64,000 bases of DNA, taken from positions 1-64,000 of the forward strand of contig NZ_MRBK01000026.1 in NCBI RefSeq assembly GCF_001969815.1, read 5' to 3'. This document shows, piece by piece, positions 18,685 to 28,038 of the stretch. The first letter of the stretch is position 1. Every line of letters begins with the position of its first letter. Position numbers and translations under genes: made by a program. This stretch comes from Bacillus swezeyi (GTDB lineage Bacteria; Bacillota; Bacilli; Bacillales; Bacillaceae). The notes below the pieces were generated by a model. The model saw only the letters and a program-made list of their open reading frames with translations, had not been told where the DNA came from and ran no database searches.

Positions 18685-18809
18685 ATTTGATCATCTCCGT
18701 ACGTTTAAATTCCTGCTATATATTATCCATACTAACATATGGAGGAAAGTGGTTTTTTGGACATTGTGTGAACATACAATAAACCGGTTTGGGAAGCTGA
18801 CCAAGCAGT

Positions 18810-18831
18810 AACCCCCGCTATCTAGCAGGGG
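18810..18831 (-). terminator. terminator after pelC
   Basis: ACCCC-CGCTATCTAGC-AGGGGT: nested arms ACCCC/GGGGT and GCT/AGC, just past the pelC stop. Confidence 0.6.
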
Positions 18832-18848
18832 TCAAAAATACGGAAAAA

Positions 18849-19514
18849 TTAAAATTCCTGATTACTTTTTTCTGTAATATGTTTTACGCCCATCCACTTC
18901 TTGCCGACATGAGAGTATTTTGTATTTGTCATCGTGACAGAACTTGTTTTGCTGTCGGTTCTGAAAATGGCTTCTTTCATGTTTGTGATGGTGCATTTGT
19001 CAATGTACACTTTGACATTAAAAGTGGTGCCGCCATTTTGGCGAATGAACTTCCCGGCGTTATCAGCAGTGAAATTTTTCACCGTAAATGTGCTCGGATG
19101 ATTGATTTGGAATACTTTGTCATCTCCGTTCTTTGCAGATCCGCCGTCGATTGTCACATTTCCCTCTTTTTTAACAGTCAGTGCATCCTCGCCGATATCA
19201 GTCCACACAACATTTTTAATCGAAACGTTCCCATAAGTGTGTACGCCATCTGCAGCCGGTGCATCAAGCACGACATTTTGAAGCGTCGCTCCATCCTCCA
19301 CTTTGAAAATCGCTTTTTGGTCTTCCCTCTGACTGCCGTCTCCAAGCTCAGAACCAGCCTTAAAATGCTTGCCTTTTCCATCATAAGTCTTCCCTTTTTC
19401 GACAACGATCGTTTTATGAACGACCTCAGCCGCAGAAGCTTTTACGGGAAAAGCCTGTCCTAATCCGCCCACTACTAAACCTGCTAACAAAACTACCCCT
19501 GCTAATTTCTTCAT
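18849..19514 (-). CDS. pelC: pectate lyase, PL3 family (PelC)
   Basis: 221 aa, the same length as B. subtilis PelC. A Sec signal peptide (about 1-29, cleavage after KASA) is followed by a right-handed beta-helix of short repeats such as NVVLDAPAADGVHTYGNVSI and NVVWTDIGEDALTVK. The acidic pair in EDALTVK and the KFIRQNGG segment are family marks. It cleaves polygalacturonate outside the cell with calcium. It complements the rhamnogalacturonan block further right as a pectin enzyme. Confidence 0.9.
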   Translation of the reverse strand: MKKLAGVVLLAGLVVGGLGQAFPVKASAAEVVHKTIVVEKGKTYDGKGKHFKAGSELGDGSQREDQKAIFKVEDGATLQNVVLDAPAADGVHTYGNVSIKNVVWTDIGEDALTVKKEGNVTIDGGSAKNGDDKVFQINHPSTFTVKNFTADNAGKFIRQNGGTTFNVKVYIDKCTITNMKEAIFRTDSKTSSVTMTNTKYSHVGKKWMGVKHITEKSNQEF

Positions 19515-20110
19515 TTCTTAAAACCTCCAGAAGTTTGGTATTTGAATGAAAACAGAACTAATGCCGCTTCTTTTACATCATCTGCAGATGGTGTTTTGAT
19601 TCTTTTTTAATACACGATGAGGACCTCAAATTTAACTATAGAGACGTTTCTTATTTTTGTATATCAGTCATTTGAACTTTTGCTAAAAAGAGTAAATCAA
19701 ACACAAAAAAGGGAGAATGTTGTTCTTTTTGCGAGATTACAAGTGCAAGCCTTACTATTTTTACGCTGAAAAAGAATGAATGAGAGATAAATAACTGTTC
19801 AGTAAGTCAATCATATTCATACATTACGCACCTGAATGCTTTACAGCCTGTTTGAATTGGACAAGGATGGTTCATCAGAACCAGTTATCGTGAAAAAAGC
19901 AATGTCTTTATTCATCACGAACTATCCATCTCAGAAAGGCAACAGCCAATCGGATGAGCCTTGATCAATCTCTATCTGATATTTTTTAAAAAAGAACCTT
20001 TTCTCACAATCTAATTGTAAGCGTTTATTTGTAAAATAATGTTTTGCTTTTTTTTGTCATTAGCATTTTATTTGATATGAAGGCAAAAATATTAGAAAAG
20101 AAAGATGTAG
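19515..20110. other. intergenic region between pelC and carbonic anhydrase
   Basis: Divergent promoter region of about 600 bp. It holds a 12-bp palindrome CATCTGCAGATG (about 19578-19589) in the pelC leader and the cre-like site at 20016. I see no gene. Confidence 0.5.
20016..20029 (+). promoter_or_regulatory. cre-like CcpA site
   Basis: TGTAAGCGTTTATT fits the cre consensus TGWAARCGYTWNCW with one mismatch (T for C at position 13). It lies about 80 bp upstream of the carbonic anhydrase start. Confidence 0.5.
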
Positions 20111-20869
20111 ATGAACAAGAAACTCATTTATTCATTCTTGGCAGTATCTTTAAGCTTGTCATTAGGCGCCTGCTCGAAAATAACGTCAGCAAGCAATCAT
20201 ACAAATGAAGAGGTTCATTGGTCATATGAAGAAGAAACAGGACCTGAACACTGGGGAGAATTGGAACAAGCAAACTCCGCATGTGTCAACGGAAGTGAAC
20301 AATCTCCAATTCATATTGATGTCTCACAAGTCAAAACGGATCGACATTTAGAAAACATTCAGATTCAATATGAATCTGCACCTTTTACGCTTGTCAATAA
20401 CGGTCATACCATACAAGCTAATGCAAGAGCAAAGAGCAGCAGCATTTTCATTGAAGGACATCAGTATAAGCTCGTTCAATTTCATTTCCATACTCCGAGT
20501 GAACATCAACTGAACGGCAAAAGCTATGATATGGAGCTGCACCTTGTACATAAAGACGAAAACGGAAAGATTGCCGTCCTTGGCGTCATGATACAAGAAG
20601 GAAAAGAAAATCAACAGCTTGCATCTATTTGGGATGTGCTGCCGAAAAAAGAAACAGTGAAGGATATTTCTTTAAATGAACAGGTTGATTTACAAGGACT
20701 GCTCCCTCAAGAAAAAACGGCTTTTCATTATAATGGATCGTTAACGACACCTCCTTGTAGGGAAAAAGTCAAATGGTATATTTTTGAACAATCCATTGAA
20801 ATGTCAAAAAAACAAATCCAGGCATTTCAACAAATTTCCCTGATAATCACCGTCCAGTTCAGCCTTTAA
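20111..20869 (+). CDS. alpha carbonic anhydrase with C-terminal frameshift
   Basis: 252 aa as read. A lipobox (LGAC, Cys21) suggests an exported lipoprotein. The zinc ligands are visible in QFHFHTPSEH and in MELHLVH, and the SLTTPPC active-site strand is intact. The end is odd: the frame gives QISLIITVQFSL and stops at 20869. Adding one T at about 20838 restores FPDNHRPVQPLNKR and the normal family tail to a stop at 20898. So either the gene has lost its conserved RPVQPLN end or the sequence misses one T in a homopolymer. Confidence 0.85.
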   Translation: MNKKLIYSFLAVSLSLSLGACSKITSASNHTNEEVHWSYEEETGPEHWGELEQANSACVNGSEQSPIHIDVSQVKTDRHLENIQIQYESAPFTLVNNGHTIQANARAKSSSIFIEGHQYKLVQFHFHTPSEHQLNGKSYDMELHLVHKDENGKIAVLGVMIQEGKENQQLASIWDVLPKKETVKDISLNEQVDLQGLLPQEKTAFHYNGSLTTPPCREKVKWYIFEQSIEMSKKQIQAFQQISLIITVQFSL

Positions 20870-20981
20870 ACAAACGCAATGTATTGAAACTAGGTTAATA
20901 AAGGAAATATAAAGTATGTGAAAATACTGGTCAAAAAACGGTCTCCAGAAAAAGTCAAAATCAATCAAACAAGACCGGAAT

Positions 20982-21006
20982 GAGCCGCCTGTTTTAAAGA
21001 CGGCTC
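20982..21006. terminator. hairpin between convergent genes
   Basis: GAGCCG / CGGCTC perfect arms between the carbonic anhydrase and yoaR ends. Confidence 0.6.
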
Positions 21007-21033
21007 TACGTGATGGAGCTGGAAAGAATGTCA

Positions 21034-21945
21034 TTACAGCTCAGCATTGATTTCTTTTGGTAACTGGGATGGGGCTTTTGGAACTTTTCGCAGTTCCTTG
21101 TTAACCACATCAGAAGAGTAAAGCGTGATAACCATACTTCCTCCAGATCGCTTTGCACGAATCAGCACCGGCTGATTATATTTATTTTGAAAGCGAAAGT
21201 CGGGACCGCCCCAGCTTACCGTCGCATCGCGTCCGGATGGAACATAGGGTACGCGTCTGCTGTGGGAATAGCGCTGGACGATTTTCAGCCCTGCACGATC
21301 GACAGCATTAAACAATGTTGAAGATACTTGGCAAATCCCTCCGCCAACTCCTTCAGACAACTCGCCTTTAACGATAATAGGAGCACGCATATACCCTTTG
21401 TCCTGAGTTCTCATCCCGACAACCTGGTTAAATGAAAACGTCTCATTAGGGAACACAACATGATTGTCAATTGCATGTGCGGCAAGCGAAATATTGTGTG
21501 AGCGGCTTTTATTGCCGGAATTAAAATAAGTTACGTATTGACCAATCTGCTGTGTCCGGATATGGGAAAGCAATTCGCTGTCCACTTTCGGATAAATGTT
21601 CAATTCCGGCGCTTCTACCTTTGAGGGGCCATGTCCAAAAAAATAGGCATAAAATTTTTCCTTAAACGCCTGTCGATAAAGCCTGTAACCTATCTTTCCA
21701 GGGACGATTCTTCCCGAGTCATTGATTTCGGCGTTTTTGGGGGCTTGGTAAATTTTCTGATCAAGCCGTTCGATGAATTGACTGTATTTTTCATCATCAA
21801 TCATTGGAGTGCCGGAAAGCGGCATTGTAAAGTCCTCACGGTCCACAACAGCAATCGTCTGCCCTTGCTGGGTGACCGTTAAGCTGTCTGAGACCCCGGC
21901 GGGTTGAGCCAATAACAAAAAACCAGTTATCCATAGTTGCATCAT
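21034..21945 (-). CDS. yoaR: VanW family protein, YoaR-like
   Basis: 303 aa. A signal-like N-terminus is followed by a G5-less N-terminal region and the VanW core: ISLAAHAIDN, FPNETFSFNQVVG, the EGVGGGICQVSSTLFNA signature and SHSRRVPYVPSGRDATV. B. subtilis YoaR has the same length and layout. VanW proteins are linked to cell-wall and vancomycin-resistance loci, but their chemistry is not settled. Two ATGs in tandem lie 11 bases after GGGAGG. Confidence 0.85.
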   Translation of the reverse strand: MMQLWITGFLLLAQPAGVSDSLTVTQQGQTIAVVDREDFTMPLSGTPMIDDEKYSQFIERLDQKIYQAPKNAEINDSGRIVPGKIGYRLYRQAFKEKFYAYFFGHGPSKVEAPELNIYPKVDSELLSHIRTQQIGQYVTYFNSGNKSRSHNISLAAHAIDNHVVFPNETFSFNQVVGMRTQDKGYMRAPIIVKGELSEGVGGGICQVSSTLFNAVDRAGLKIVQRYSHSRRVPYVPSGRDATVSWGGPDFRFQNKYNQPVLIRAKRSGGSMVITLYSSDVVNKELRKVPKAPSQLPKEINAEL

Positions 21946-22357
21946 AAGTCCGCATACCTCCCGTCATAGTATGAACAGGAGGTGATTCTTTCATGTATTT
22001 CTTCGGGCTTTAGACAAAGGATATCCTTTATATACATCATAAATAATACCAATAATAACCCATTTTTTGGATGATTTTGAGCGAATTCGTATAACATCAC
22101 CTTTTTTACATATTTAGGTGCCTGTTTAGGGCTTGTTAAATTATAAACCTTTTGTTTTTTTGTACCCGCCCAGTATCCATAAAAATCTGAAACAGTGGTC
22201 CATGATGTCGAATAAGTTCTTGCCCCCATAGTTTTAGGAGCTTAAAACAGAAACTTAGTGCTATTTTTTTCTTCCTGCTTTTTTTAGAAATATAATACAA
22301 TGTATATATTATTTGTTCTTAAAGGATAAAGAAATTATCTTTTTGGGAGGATTTTCT

Positions 22358-22843
22358 TTGATTAAACAGTATTCAAGATCTTTTATTTTTATGGCGAGTG
22401 TTTTTGTAATTTTTTTAGTGTTATTTTTCGGATTTAAATTATTCTATTATTACAAGTTAGAATACCCAAAATGGGAAGGAAAAAGTAAGGATCAAAACTG
22501 GGAAGTAACTATTAAAAAAGGTGAAATTGCCTCTGGATATAGTGGAGCTTTATACTGGATCGGACATAAAAAAAATATTGGCAAAACTTATTTAGAACAA
22601 CTTGTGGTTAAATTTGATAATGAAGTTGCTCTGAATGATAAAACTGAAACACCTATGAAGGATTATTCTGGCGGGACTTTTGATAATGGCGAATCTAAAG
22701 AAAAATCCGTTTCGTTTTTAGCAGAATTAGAAGAATCTCAATTAGATGGGCATAAGATGACAGTTCAAGTCAAGTGGAGACAAGGAAATAAAAAATATAG
22801 TTCTGAAATTTCCCTTGATAAAAAGACTTTATTTAAGCACTAG
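22358..22843 (+). CDS. membrane-anchored protein, unknown
   Basis: 161 aa from a TTG at 22358 with GGGAGG 7 bases upstream; the ATG of the longer open frame at 22313 has no binding site. One N-terminal membrane helix (FIFMASVFVIFLVLFFGFKLF), then an extracellular domain rich in Lys/Glu with WEVTIKKGEIASGYSGALYW. The gene is markedly AT-rich. Family not recognised. Confidence 0.65.
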   Translation: MIKQYSRSFIFMASVFVIFLVLFFGFKLFYYYKLEYPKWEGKSKDQNWEVTIKKGEIASGYSGALYWIGHKKNIGKTYLEQLVVKFDNEVALNDKTETPMKDYSGGTFDNGESKEKSVSFLAELEESQLDGHKMTVQVKWRQGNKKYSSEISLDKKTLFKH

Positions 22844-22887
22844 TCTCTTTTCCATAGAGTTACTTAACATAACCAGAAAATAAAATT

Positions 22888-22931
22888 AGAGTTGAATGCA
22901 AAAGGATTGCTACCTGATACCATCCAACTCT
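22888..22931 (+). terminator. terminator hairpin
   Basis: AGAGTTG and CAACTCT arms with a long loop, then seven T residues. Confidence 0.6.
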
Positions 22932-22956
22932 TTTTTTGTCTTTTTTAGGTTGCTTT

Positions 22957-23035
22957 TTACCTGATACGAATTTTCTGTCCAGCATAAATTATATCGGTAT
23001 TCTTGATGCCATTCGAAGCATGTAGCGTCTTTATT
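22957..23035 (-). pseudogene. C-terminal LysM domain remnant
   Basis: The minus strand ends an open frame with LHASNGIKNTDIIYAGQKIR and a stop at 22957. This is the second half of a LysM peptidoglycan-binding repeat (NGI..D.IY.GQ.I). Everything upstream has been replaced by transposase debris. Confidence 0.7.
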
Positions 23036-23094
23036 GATTTATTGAACCATTTGGAGATTCAGTGTCCCCGGATTTAGCCGAAATCATCGAAAGA

Positions 23095-23369
23095 CGATTC
23101 ATCGGCACACCTGGCAGGATCATTTAGATGACGCTGATCATCTTCGGCATACGGAGAAGAATAAACGAATCTATGCCAAACACAAAAAAAACGATTGAAC
23201 GTGTTTTTGCGGACTTAAAACACAAGCAGGGCCTCGCTGGACAACCCTGAGGGGTAAGAAGAAAAAATTGTCCTACAGACGATGCTTGTGTTCGCTGCTA
23301 TGAATCTAAACAAGCTGGCAAAGGGACCTGACAAGGTCCTAATAGCCAGCTTTTTCATCGAAAAAACAA
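23095..23369 (+). pseudogene. IS1182-family transposase C-terminal remnant
   Basis: Plus-strand pieces in three frames join as HTWQDHLDDADHLRHTEKNK, TIERVFADLKHKQGL, RWTTLRGKKKLS and QTMLVFAAMNLNKLAK. These are the IS1182 (IS5-like DDE) C-terminal motifs including the YREK-like ERVFADLK. One frameshift is in an A-run and one at GGCC(T)CGCTGG. The N-terminal two thirds are missing. Confidence 0.8.
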
Positions 23370-23402
23370 AAGTAGGTCGGATTTTTAGAATCCGACCTAC
23401 TT
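23370..23402. terminator. strong hairpin at the end of the IS1182 remnant
   Basis: AAGTAGGTCGGATT / AATCCGACCTACTT perfect 14-bp arms with a 5-base loop. It may be the transposase terminator or part of the element's end. Confidence 0.7.
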
Positions 23403-23439
23403 TGTCATATAAATGTTCATGAGCAATATCCAGTCAAAA

Positions 23440-23722
23440 ATCAGTCATGAGAATGTGATTAAAGTGGTATTCGTCAAGTCATTTACTATGCGAATACAGA
23501 CTTTTTTGCAGATAATAGAGGTTCTGCTTTCTTATATTCCAACTTATGGGCATCAGCAACAGTTTGGTAGGTCACAACGCCCTGGGACGATCTACCTTGA
23601 AATTTCGCTTAAGAAGATTGGGCACAATAAACTTACTTTCACCCGCGATGTACACTTTCTTTTTACATTAACTTGGCATTGAATGTTATATTTCTGCATA
23701 ATCCTCTGTACGGTTCCTGAGA
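23440..23722 (-). pseudogene. IS3-family orfB remnant
   Basis: On the minus strand GTVQRIMQKYNIQCQV and, in another frame, NLLKRNFKVDRPRA are the region just before the DDE core of IS150-type OrfB. Later parts are too worn to align by eye. Confidence 0.65.
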
Positions 23723-23864
23723 TTGACTTTTATCTTACAATTGGCTTTTCTGTTACCGTGGCTGTAGCAAAAATGCCAGAGCCCCGAACAGCAGGAGTAT
23801 GTAAGAGACAAAATAAATAGCCTGTCGGGTTTTCTCCGACAGGCTCATATAAAAAGTCCATTTA

Positions 23865-25319
23865 TTAATATTGGATATAGACGGCATGAGTTTGCAAAAA
23901 TTCTTCCAGTCCATGTTTCCCATCGGCTCCGCCTATACCAGATTTCTTCCAACCCGCATGGAATCCTTGGATAGCTTCAAAACTTTCACGGTTGACATAA
24001 GTCTCACCAAATTCCAATTCGTTGCTTGCTCTCATCACATGATTGATGTCCTGTGTAAAAATGGCTGAAGTTAAACCATATTGACAATCATTAGCAAGCT
24101 CGATAGCTTCATCTAACGTCGAGAAAGTAGAAATCGGTAAAACAGGTCCGAATATTTCTTCGCGCATGATTTCCATACTGTTATCAACGTTGACCAATAC
24201 AGTCGGTTCATAGTAATAACCTTTTGTACCGTCCACCCGCTTTCCGCCTGTAAGGACTTTGGCGCCTCCTTCAACAGCACGTTCTACCATATCTTCCACA
24301 TTCTTCAAACCATCTTCGCTGGAAAGTGGTCCCATGTCCACATTATTATTTTCTAATGGATTACCAAAGGTCACTTCAGACATAGCTTTTGTAACTTTTG
24401 TTATAAATTCCTCTGATACGTCTTCATGAACGTAAACACGCTCTGTACAGTTACATACTTGTCCGGTATTAATCACACGGGAGTCTATGACTGATTTAAC
24501 GGCTAAATCAATATTCGCATCGTCCATGACAATCGATGGTGCTTTTCCCCCCAATTCCAACGAAACTTTTGTAATGTTTTGAGATGCTTTCTCCATCACT
24601 TTCGCTCCGGCATCTGTACTTCCAGTCAGACTGATCATGCTGATTTTTGGGTTTTTGGAAAGTTCTTCGCCTACTACGCTGCCTGCTCCTGTGACAATAT
24701 TGATGACCCCTTTCGGCAGCCCTACTTTGTCAAGAACTTTCGCAAATTCCAAAGCATTATTAGGAGAAATACTGCTCGGCTTAAGTACAATCGTATTGCC
24801 GGTCAATAGAGCTGGTGCTGCTTTTCTTGCTATGAGGAAGAACGGGAAGTTCCACGGTAAAATCCCGGCCACTACTCCGATCGGTTGTTTGTAAATTAAA
24901 ATGTTTTCGTTTTCCCGGTCACTCGGAACGATTTCCCCTTCATACTTGCGCGCCCAACCAGCAATGTATTCGAAATAATCTGCCGTTACACTCACTTCAA
25001 CCTTCGCCAGGTCAAATGTTTTCCCCATCTCTTCCGAAATGACAGCAGCTAACTCGTCCACATTGTTGCGAAGCTCATTACAAATCGCAAATAGATATTT
25101 TGCCCTCTCAGAGGATGATTTTTTTCTCCATTCTTTTTGTGCTTGTTCGGAAGACTCAATGGCTTTTTGCGTATCTTCCAGGGTTGCTTTTGGCACGGTA
25201 GAAATGACGCTCTCGGTTGCAGGGTTTGTGACTTCAATCGTTTCCTGATTACTCGAATCAACAAATTCGCCATCAATATACATTTGATATTCCATTGTTA
25301 ACGCTTTCACTTCTTTCAT
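23865..25319 (-). CDS. aldA: aldehyde dehydrogenase, probable lactaldehyde dehydrogenase
   Basis: 484 aa from the ATG at 25319 (GGAGG 5 bases upstream). NAD-dependent aldehyde dehydrogenase fold: IPWNFPFF, the Glu of LELGGKAPS (about residue 255), the catalytic Cys in NTGQVCNC (about 289) and the EEIFGPV motif. The rhamnose pathway yields L-lactaldehyde from RhaD, and this gene is divergent from rhaM/rhaD, so oxidation to lactate is the likely job (as E. coli AldA). A perfect cre lies in its first codons and a shared inverted repeat lies upstream. Confidence 0.87.
   Translation of the reverse strand: MKEVKALTMEYQMYIDGEFVDSSNQETIEVTNPATESVISTVPKATLEDTQKAIESSEQAQKEWRKKSSSERAKYLFAICNELRNNVDELAAVISEEMGKTFDLAKVEVSVTADYFEYIAGWARKYEGEIVPSDRENENILIYKQPIGVVAGILPWNFPFFLIARKAAPALLTGNTIVLKPSSISPNNALEFAKVLDKVGLPKGVINIVTGAGSVVGEELSKNPKISMISLTGSTDAGAKVMEKASQNITKVSLELGGKAPSIVMDDANIDLAVKSVIDSRVINTGQVCNCTERVYVHEDVSEEFITKVTKAMSEVTFGNPLENNNVDMGPLSSEDGLKNVEDMVERAVEGGAKVLTGGKRVDGTKGYYYEPTVLVNVDNSMEIMREEIFGPVLPISTFSTLDEAIELANDCQYGLTSAIFTQDINHVMRASNELEFGETYVNRESFEAIQGFHAGWKKSGIGGADGKHGLEEFLQTHAVYIQY
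25295..25308 (-). promoter_or_regulatory. cre site inside the start of aldA
   Basis: TGAAAGCGTTAACA (minus strand) matches the cre consensus TGWAARCGYTWNCW at every position. It lies within codons 4-9 of aldA, where CcpA would act as a roadblock. Confidence 0.65.
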
Positions 25320-25380
25320 GTTATCCTCCACCCTTTATTGAATTGGAATTTCTTTTATTATCATAAAATTACAAAAGAAA

Positions 25381-25435
25381 TAAGTCAACAAAAACAAAGA
25401 AATAACTTTTATTTTCTTTTGTTTATGTTGACTTA
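25381..25435. promoter_or_regulatory. long inverted repeat between aldA and rhaM
   Basis: TAAGTCAACAAAAACAAA and the matching TTTTGTTTATGTTGACTTA face each other, CAAC to GTTG spanning 45 bp. The same layout recurs at 25898-25943. This is the likely operator of the DeoR-type regulator at 27135. Confidence 0.6.
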
Positions 25436-25514
25436 TAGGGTGTGTGACTTTAATATGTAGGTAACCTTCAAAGAATCCATGAGGCAATGGGACTAAAGTA
25501 AACGAGGCGAAAAT

Positions 25515-25781
25515 ATGCTGAGAAAAGCATTTATGATGAAAGTTTATCCCGGCCAACAACAAGAATACGGAAAAGAGGCATCAGGAAATCGGGCCGGAGA
25601 AGGCCCAAAGACGAGCGAACTGTATTGGTTAATTGAGATCAAGGATGAGCAGCTATGGAGTGAAATGGCGGAGACAGAAATTAATCAAAAATGGTGGGAG
25701 TATATGAGTCCTGTGATGGAAACGCATCCGGATCACAGTCCGGTTTCATTTGATTTACAAGAAGTTTTTCACCTGAAGTAA
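25515..25781 (+). pseudogene. rhaM: L-rhamnose mutarotase RhaM with internal damage
   Basis: The 88-aa frame has a normal RhaM start (LRKAFMMKVYPG) and end (KWWEYMSPVMETHPDHSPVS, LQEVFHLK), but the middle is wrong. The expected EKRHQEIWPE segment with the catalytic His is found in the neighbouring frame as EKRHQEIGPE, showing one extra G after GAATAC. About 13 codons are then deleted, which restores the frame. RhaM is normally about 104 aa and interconverts rhamnose anomers. GAGGCG precedes the ATG. An active enzyme is unlikely. Confidence 0.75.
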
Positions 25782-25897
25782 AAGGAATGTATGGCAGACG
25801 CTAGAAGTTCGAGCGTTCTCCACGGGAATGACTAACCAGCGATCATCAGATCTCATCCTGTTGCAAAGAAAGGATAATGGAGTCTATCTATTAATCG

Positions 25898-25943
25898 CAA
25901 CAAAAAAACAAATAATGACCTTTTTTTACTTTTGTTTTTGTTG
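25898..25943. promoter_or_regulatory. long inverted repeat before rhaD
   Basis: CAACAAAAAAACAAA and TTTTGTTTTTGTTG arms, CAAC to GTTG spanning 46 bp, as in the copy before aldA. The rest of 25782-26200 shows no gene. Confidence 0.6.
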
Positions 25944-26200
25944 ATTTTGAGGGATGATCAAGGTTATCATGGAGATAGATATTACAGGTTGTGGTAAAAG
26001 AAAACACTTCATCCAGATGGGTTCCAAAACTTCATAAAGCATCTTTCCGTAGTTTTTTGAAGAAAGGAATGCTTTTTAGCCAGAAGCTGTTGAGGTGTGT
26101 CCATATACAGGTGCTTTTTTTCAAGTGGAGCCGATGTAGAAAGAAAATTACAGGAGATCAAAAATAAATAAAGGCTTAGTTAGCGGAAAGGATTTACAAG

Positions 26201-27049
26201 ATGAGTGTAATTAACAAAGTAAAAGTGAATCAAACCATTTTAGACGCACCTTTTATACAAGATATGATGAATAATACGTATGACATGTGGAATCGTGGAT
26301 GGGATGAGTTAAATGGCGGAAATATCAGCTGCTTATTGGAGGAGGGGGAAGTCTCCGACTGCTTAAATGTGAATCATGTATTGCGAACTATAGATTTAGC
26401 TTTTCCTGTTCCTGAACTTGCCGGTAAATACTTTATCGTGACAGGGTCCGGAAAATACTTCAGGCATGTTCGGGAAACCCCGGAAGAATGTCTCGGAATT
26501 ATACGTGTCAGTTCCGATGGTGAAAGTATAGAATTATTATGGGGACTGCGTGATGGATCTTCGCCTACAAGTGAACTGGCATCGCATTTCATGAGCCATA
26601 TCACCCGTTTGAAACAAGATCCCTCCCATAAGGTCATCATGCATTCCCACACTACACATTTGATTGCCATGACCTTCAACCATGAACTGGATGAAGTCCT
26701 TTTTACAAGAACACTCTGGAAGATGTGCACAGAATGTCTCGTTGTCTTTCCTGAAGGGATTGGGATCCTGCCATGGATGGTTCCAGGCACGGATGAAATC
26801 GGGAGGAAAACGGCTGATAAGATGACGGACTTCCGGCTTGTAGTATGGCCACATCACGGAATTTTCGGTGCAGGTAAATCCTTATCGGAAGCATTCGGAC
26901 TACTCGAAACCGTTGAAAAAGCAGCACACATCTATATGCTGACAAGTACCCACAAAAACGGAATCAGACAAATGATTACAGATCAGGAATTAAAGGATCT
27001 TGCTAAACGATTTGCTGTAAACCCTCCTGAAAAGTACTTCACCGAGTAA
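26201..27049 (+). CDS. rhaD: rhamnulose-1-phosphate aldolase
   Basis: 282 aa class II (zinc) aldolase. [15 protein letters not shown] at the N-terminus, the zinc site [10 protein letters not shown] (about residues 148-157) and a third His in WPHHGIFG. It splits L-rhamnulose-1-phosphate into dihydroxyacetone phosphate and L-lactaldehyde. A GGAAAGGA box precedes the ATG. It is followed by its probable regulator. Confidence 0.92.
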   Translation: MSVINKVKVNQTILDAPFIQDMMNNTYDMWNRGWDELNGGNISCLLEEGEVSDCLNVNHVLRTIDLAFPVPELAGKYFIVTGSGKYFRHVRETPEECLGIIRVSSDGESIELLWGLRDGSSPTSELASHFMSHITRLKQDPSHKVIMHSHTTHLIAMTFNHELDEVLFTRTLWKMCTECLVVFPEGIGILPWMVPGTDEIGRKTADKMTDFRLVVWPHHGIFGAGKSLSEAFGLLETVEKAAHIYMLTSTHKNGIRQMITDQELKDLAKRFAVNPPEKYFTE

Positions 27050-27134
27050 AGAAGAGATTTTTTCATCGATCATATATGCTATCCTTAAAATCAAACAGGC
27101 AATTTTCCTCGATTTATAGAAAGTTGGTGTGTAA

Positions 27135-27923
27135 ATGCTAATAGCTGAAAGACAACAAAGAATTGTTGAACTTGTCAATGAACGGGAAAGTGTAAGGGTT
27201 TCGGAATTGAGTAAAATTTTCTCCGTTACAGAAGAAACCATCCGAAGGGATTTAGAAAAGCTGGAAAAGAATAAAAAGTTGGCAAGAAGTCACGGGGGAG
27301 CCGTCAGCCTTCAACCTTCGGATTCATCAGAAATCCCTTATACCAAACGTGAAATCATAAATGTCAAAGAAAAAAAGCAGATCGCTCTGGAAGCTGTAAA
27401 GCATGTTAAAGCTGGGGATAAAATCATTTTAGACGCCAGCACAACAGCCTGGTACATGGCTAAAGCTTTACCTGATGAACCGCTAACCGTCCTCACCAAT
27501 TCCATAAAAGCAGCTCTGGAATTGAGCGATAAGAAAGAGATTACGGTCATTTCAACAGGCGGAACATTATTGTCTAAATCACTCTCTTATGTTGGCCCTT
27601 TAGCCGAAGCTTCTTTAAAAACGTATTTTGTTGATAAAGCTTTCATTTCATGCAAAGGGCTTCATATCGAACGAGGGATAAGTGAATCGGACGAACATCA
27701 GGCCATCATAAAAAGAACGATGGTGAATAGTGCAGAACAGACGTATGTTTTAGTCGATTACAGCAAATTTGGCGTTCAGGATTTCTCCCGCATCGATCAA
27801 TTAGATATCATTCACAGGGTGATTACAGATCATTACGCCTCCCCTTCCGTCCTGCAACAGCTGGAAGAAAAAGGTGTAGAGGTCACAGTAGTCGATACAG
27901 TTTCTCAACAGGAAGTCATTTGA
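27135..27923 (+). CDS. DeoR family regulator of the rhamnose genes
   Basis: 262 aa. N-terminal DeoR winged helix (ERQQRIVELVNERESVRVSEL, VTEETIRRDLEKLEKNKKLAR, SHGGAV) and a C-terminal ISOCOT/DeoR sensor domain that binds phosphosugars (ILDASTTAWYMAKALP, TVLTNS, ISTGGTL). It sits downstream of rhaD on the same strand. The two long inverted repeats at aldA/rhaM and rhaD are its probable sites. Confidence 0.87.
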   Translation: MLIAERQQRIVELVNERESVRVSELSKIFSVTEETIRRDLEKLEKNKKLARSHGGAVSLQPSDSSEIPYTKREIINVKEKKQIALEAVKHVKAGDKIILDASTTAWYMAKALPDEPLTVLTNSIKAALELSDKKEITVISTGGTLLSKSLSYVGPLAEASLKTYFVDKAFISCKGLHIERGISESDEHQAIIKRTMVNSAEQTYVLVDYSKFGVQDFSRIDQLDIIHRVITDHYASPSVLQQLEEKGVEVTVVDTVSQQEVI

Positions 27924-27980
27924 AGGAAAAGGGAGAGAAATTTCACCTGAAATCTATCCCTTTTCTCTTGTTTCAAAAAA

Positions 27981-28006
27981 ACATCCACCACTTCAGTGGT
28001 GGATGT
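27981..28006. terminator. bidirectional terminator
   Basis: ACATCCACCACT / AGTGGTGGATGT perfect 12-bp arms between convergent deoR and rhaA. Confidence 0.85.
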
Positions 28007-28038
28007 TTTTATATAGAAAAGCAATGCGAACTCGTTTT

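Noticed and set aside
21942-22229. 95-codon minus-strand frame upstream of yoaR
   Set aside because: No ribosome binding site, no recognisable domain, and it overlaps the yoaR start. Its end just runs through the yoaR leader.
23413-23682. 89-codon plus-strand frame
   Set aside because: It is antisense to a recognisable IS3 OrfB remnant.
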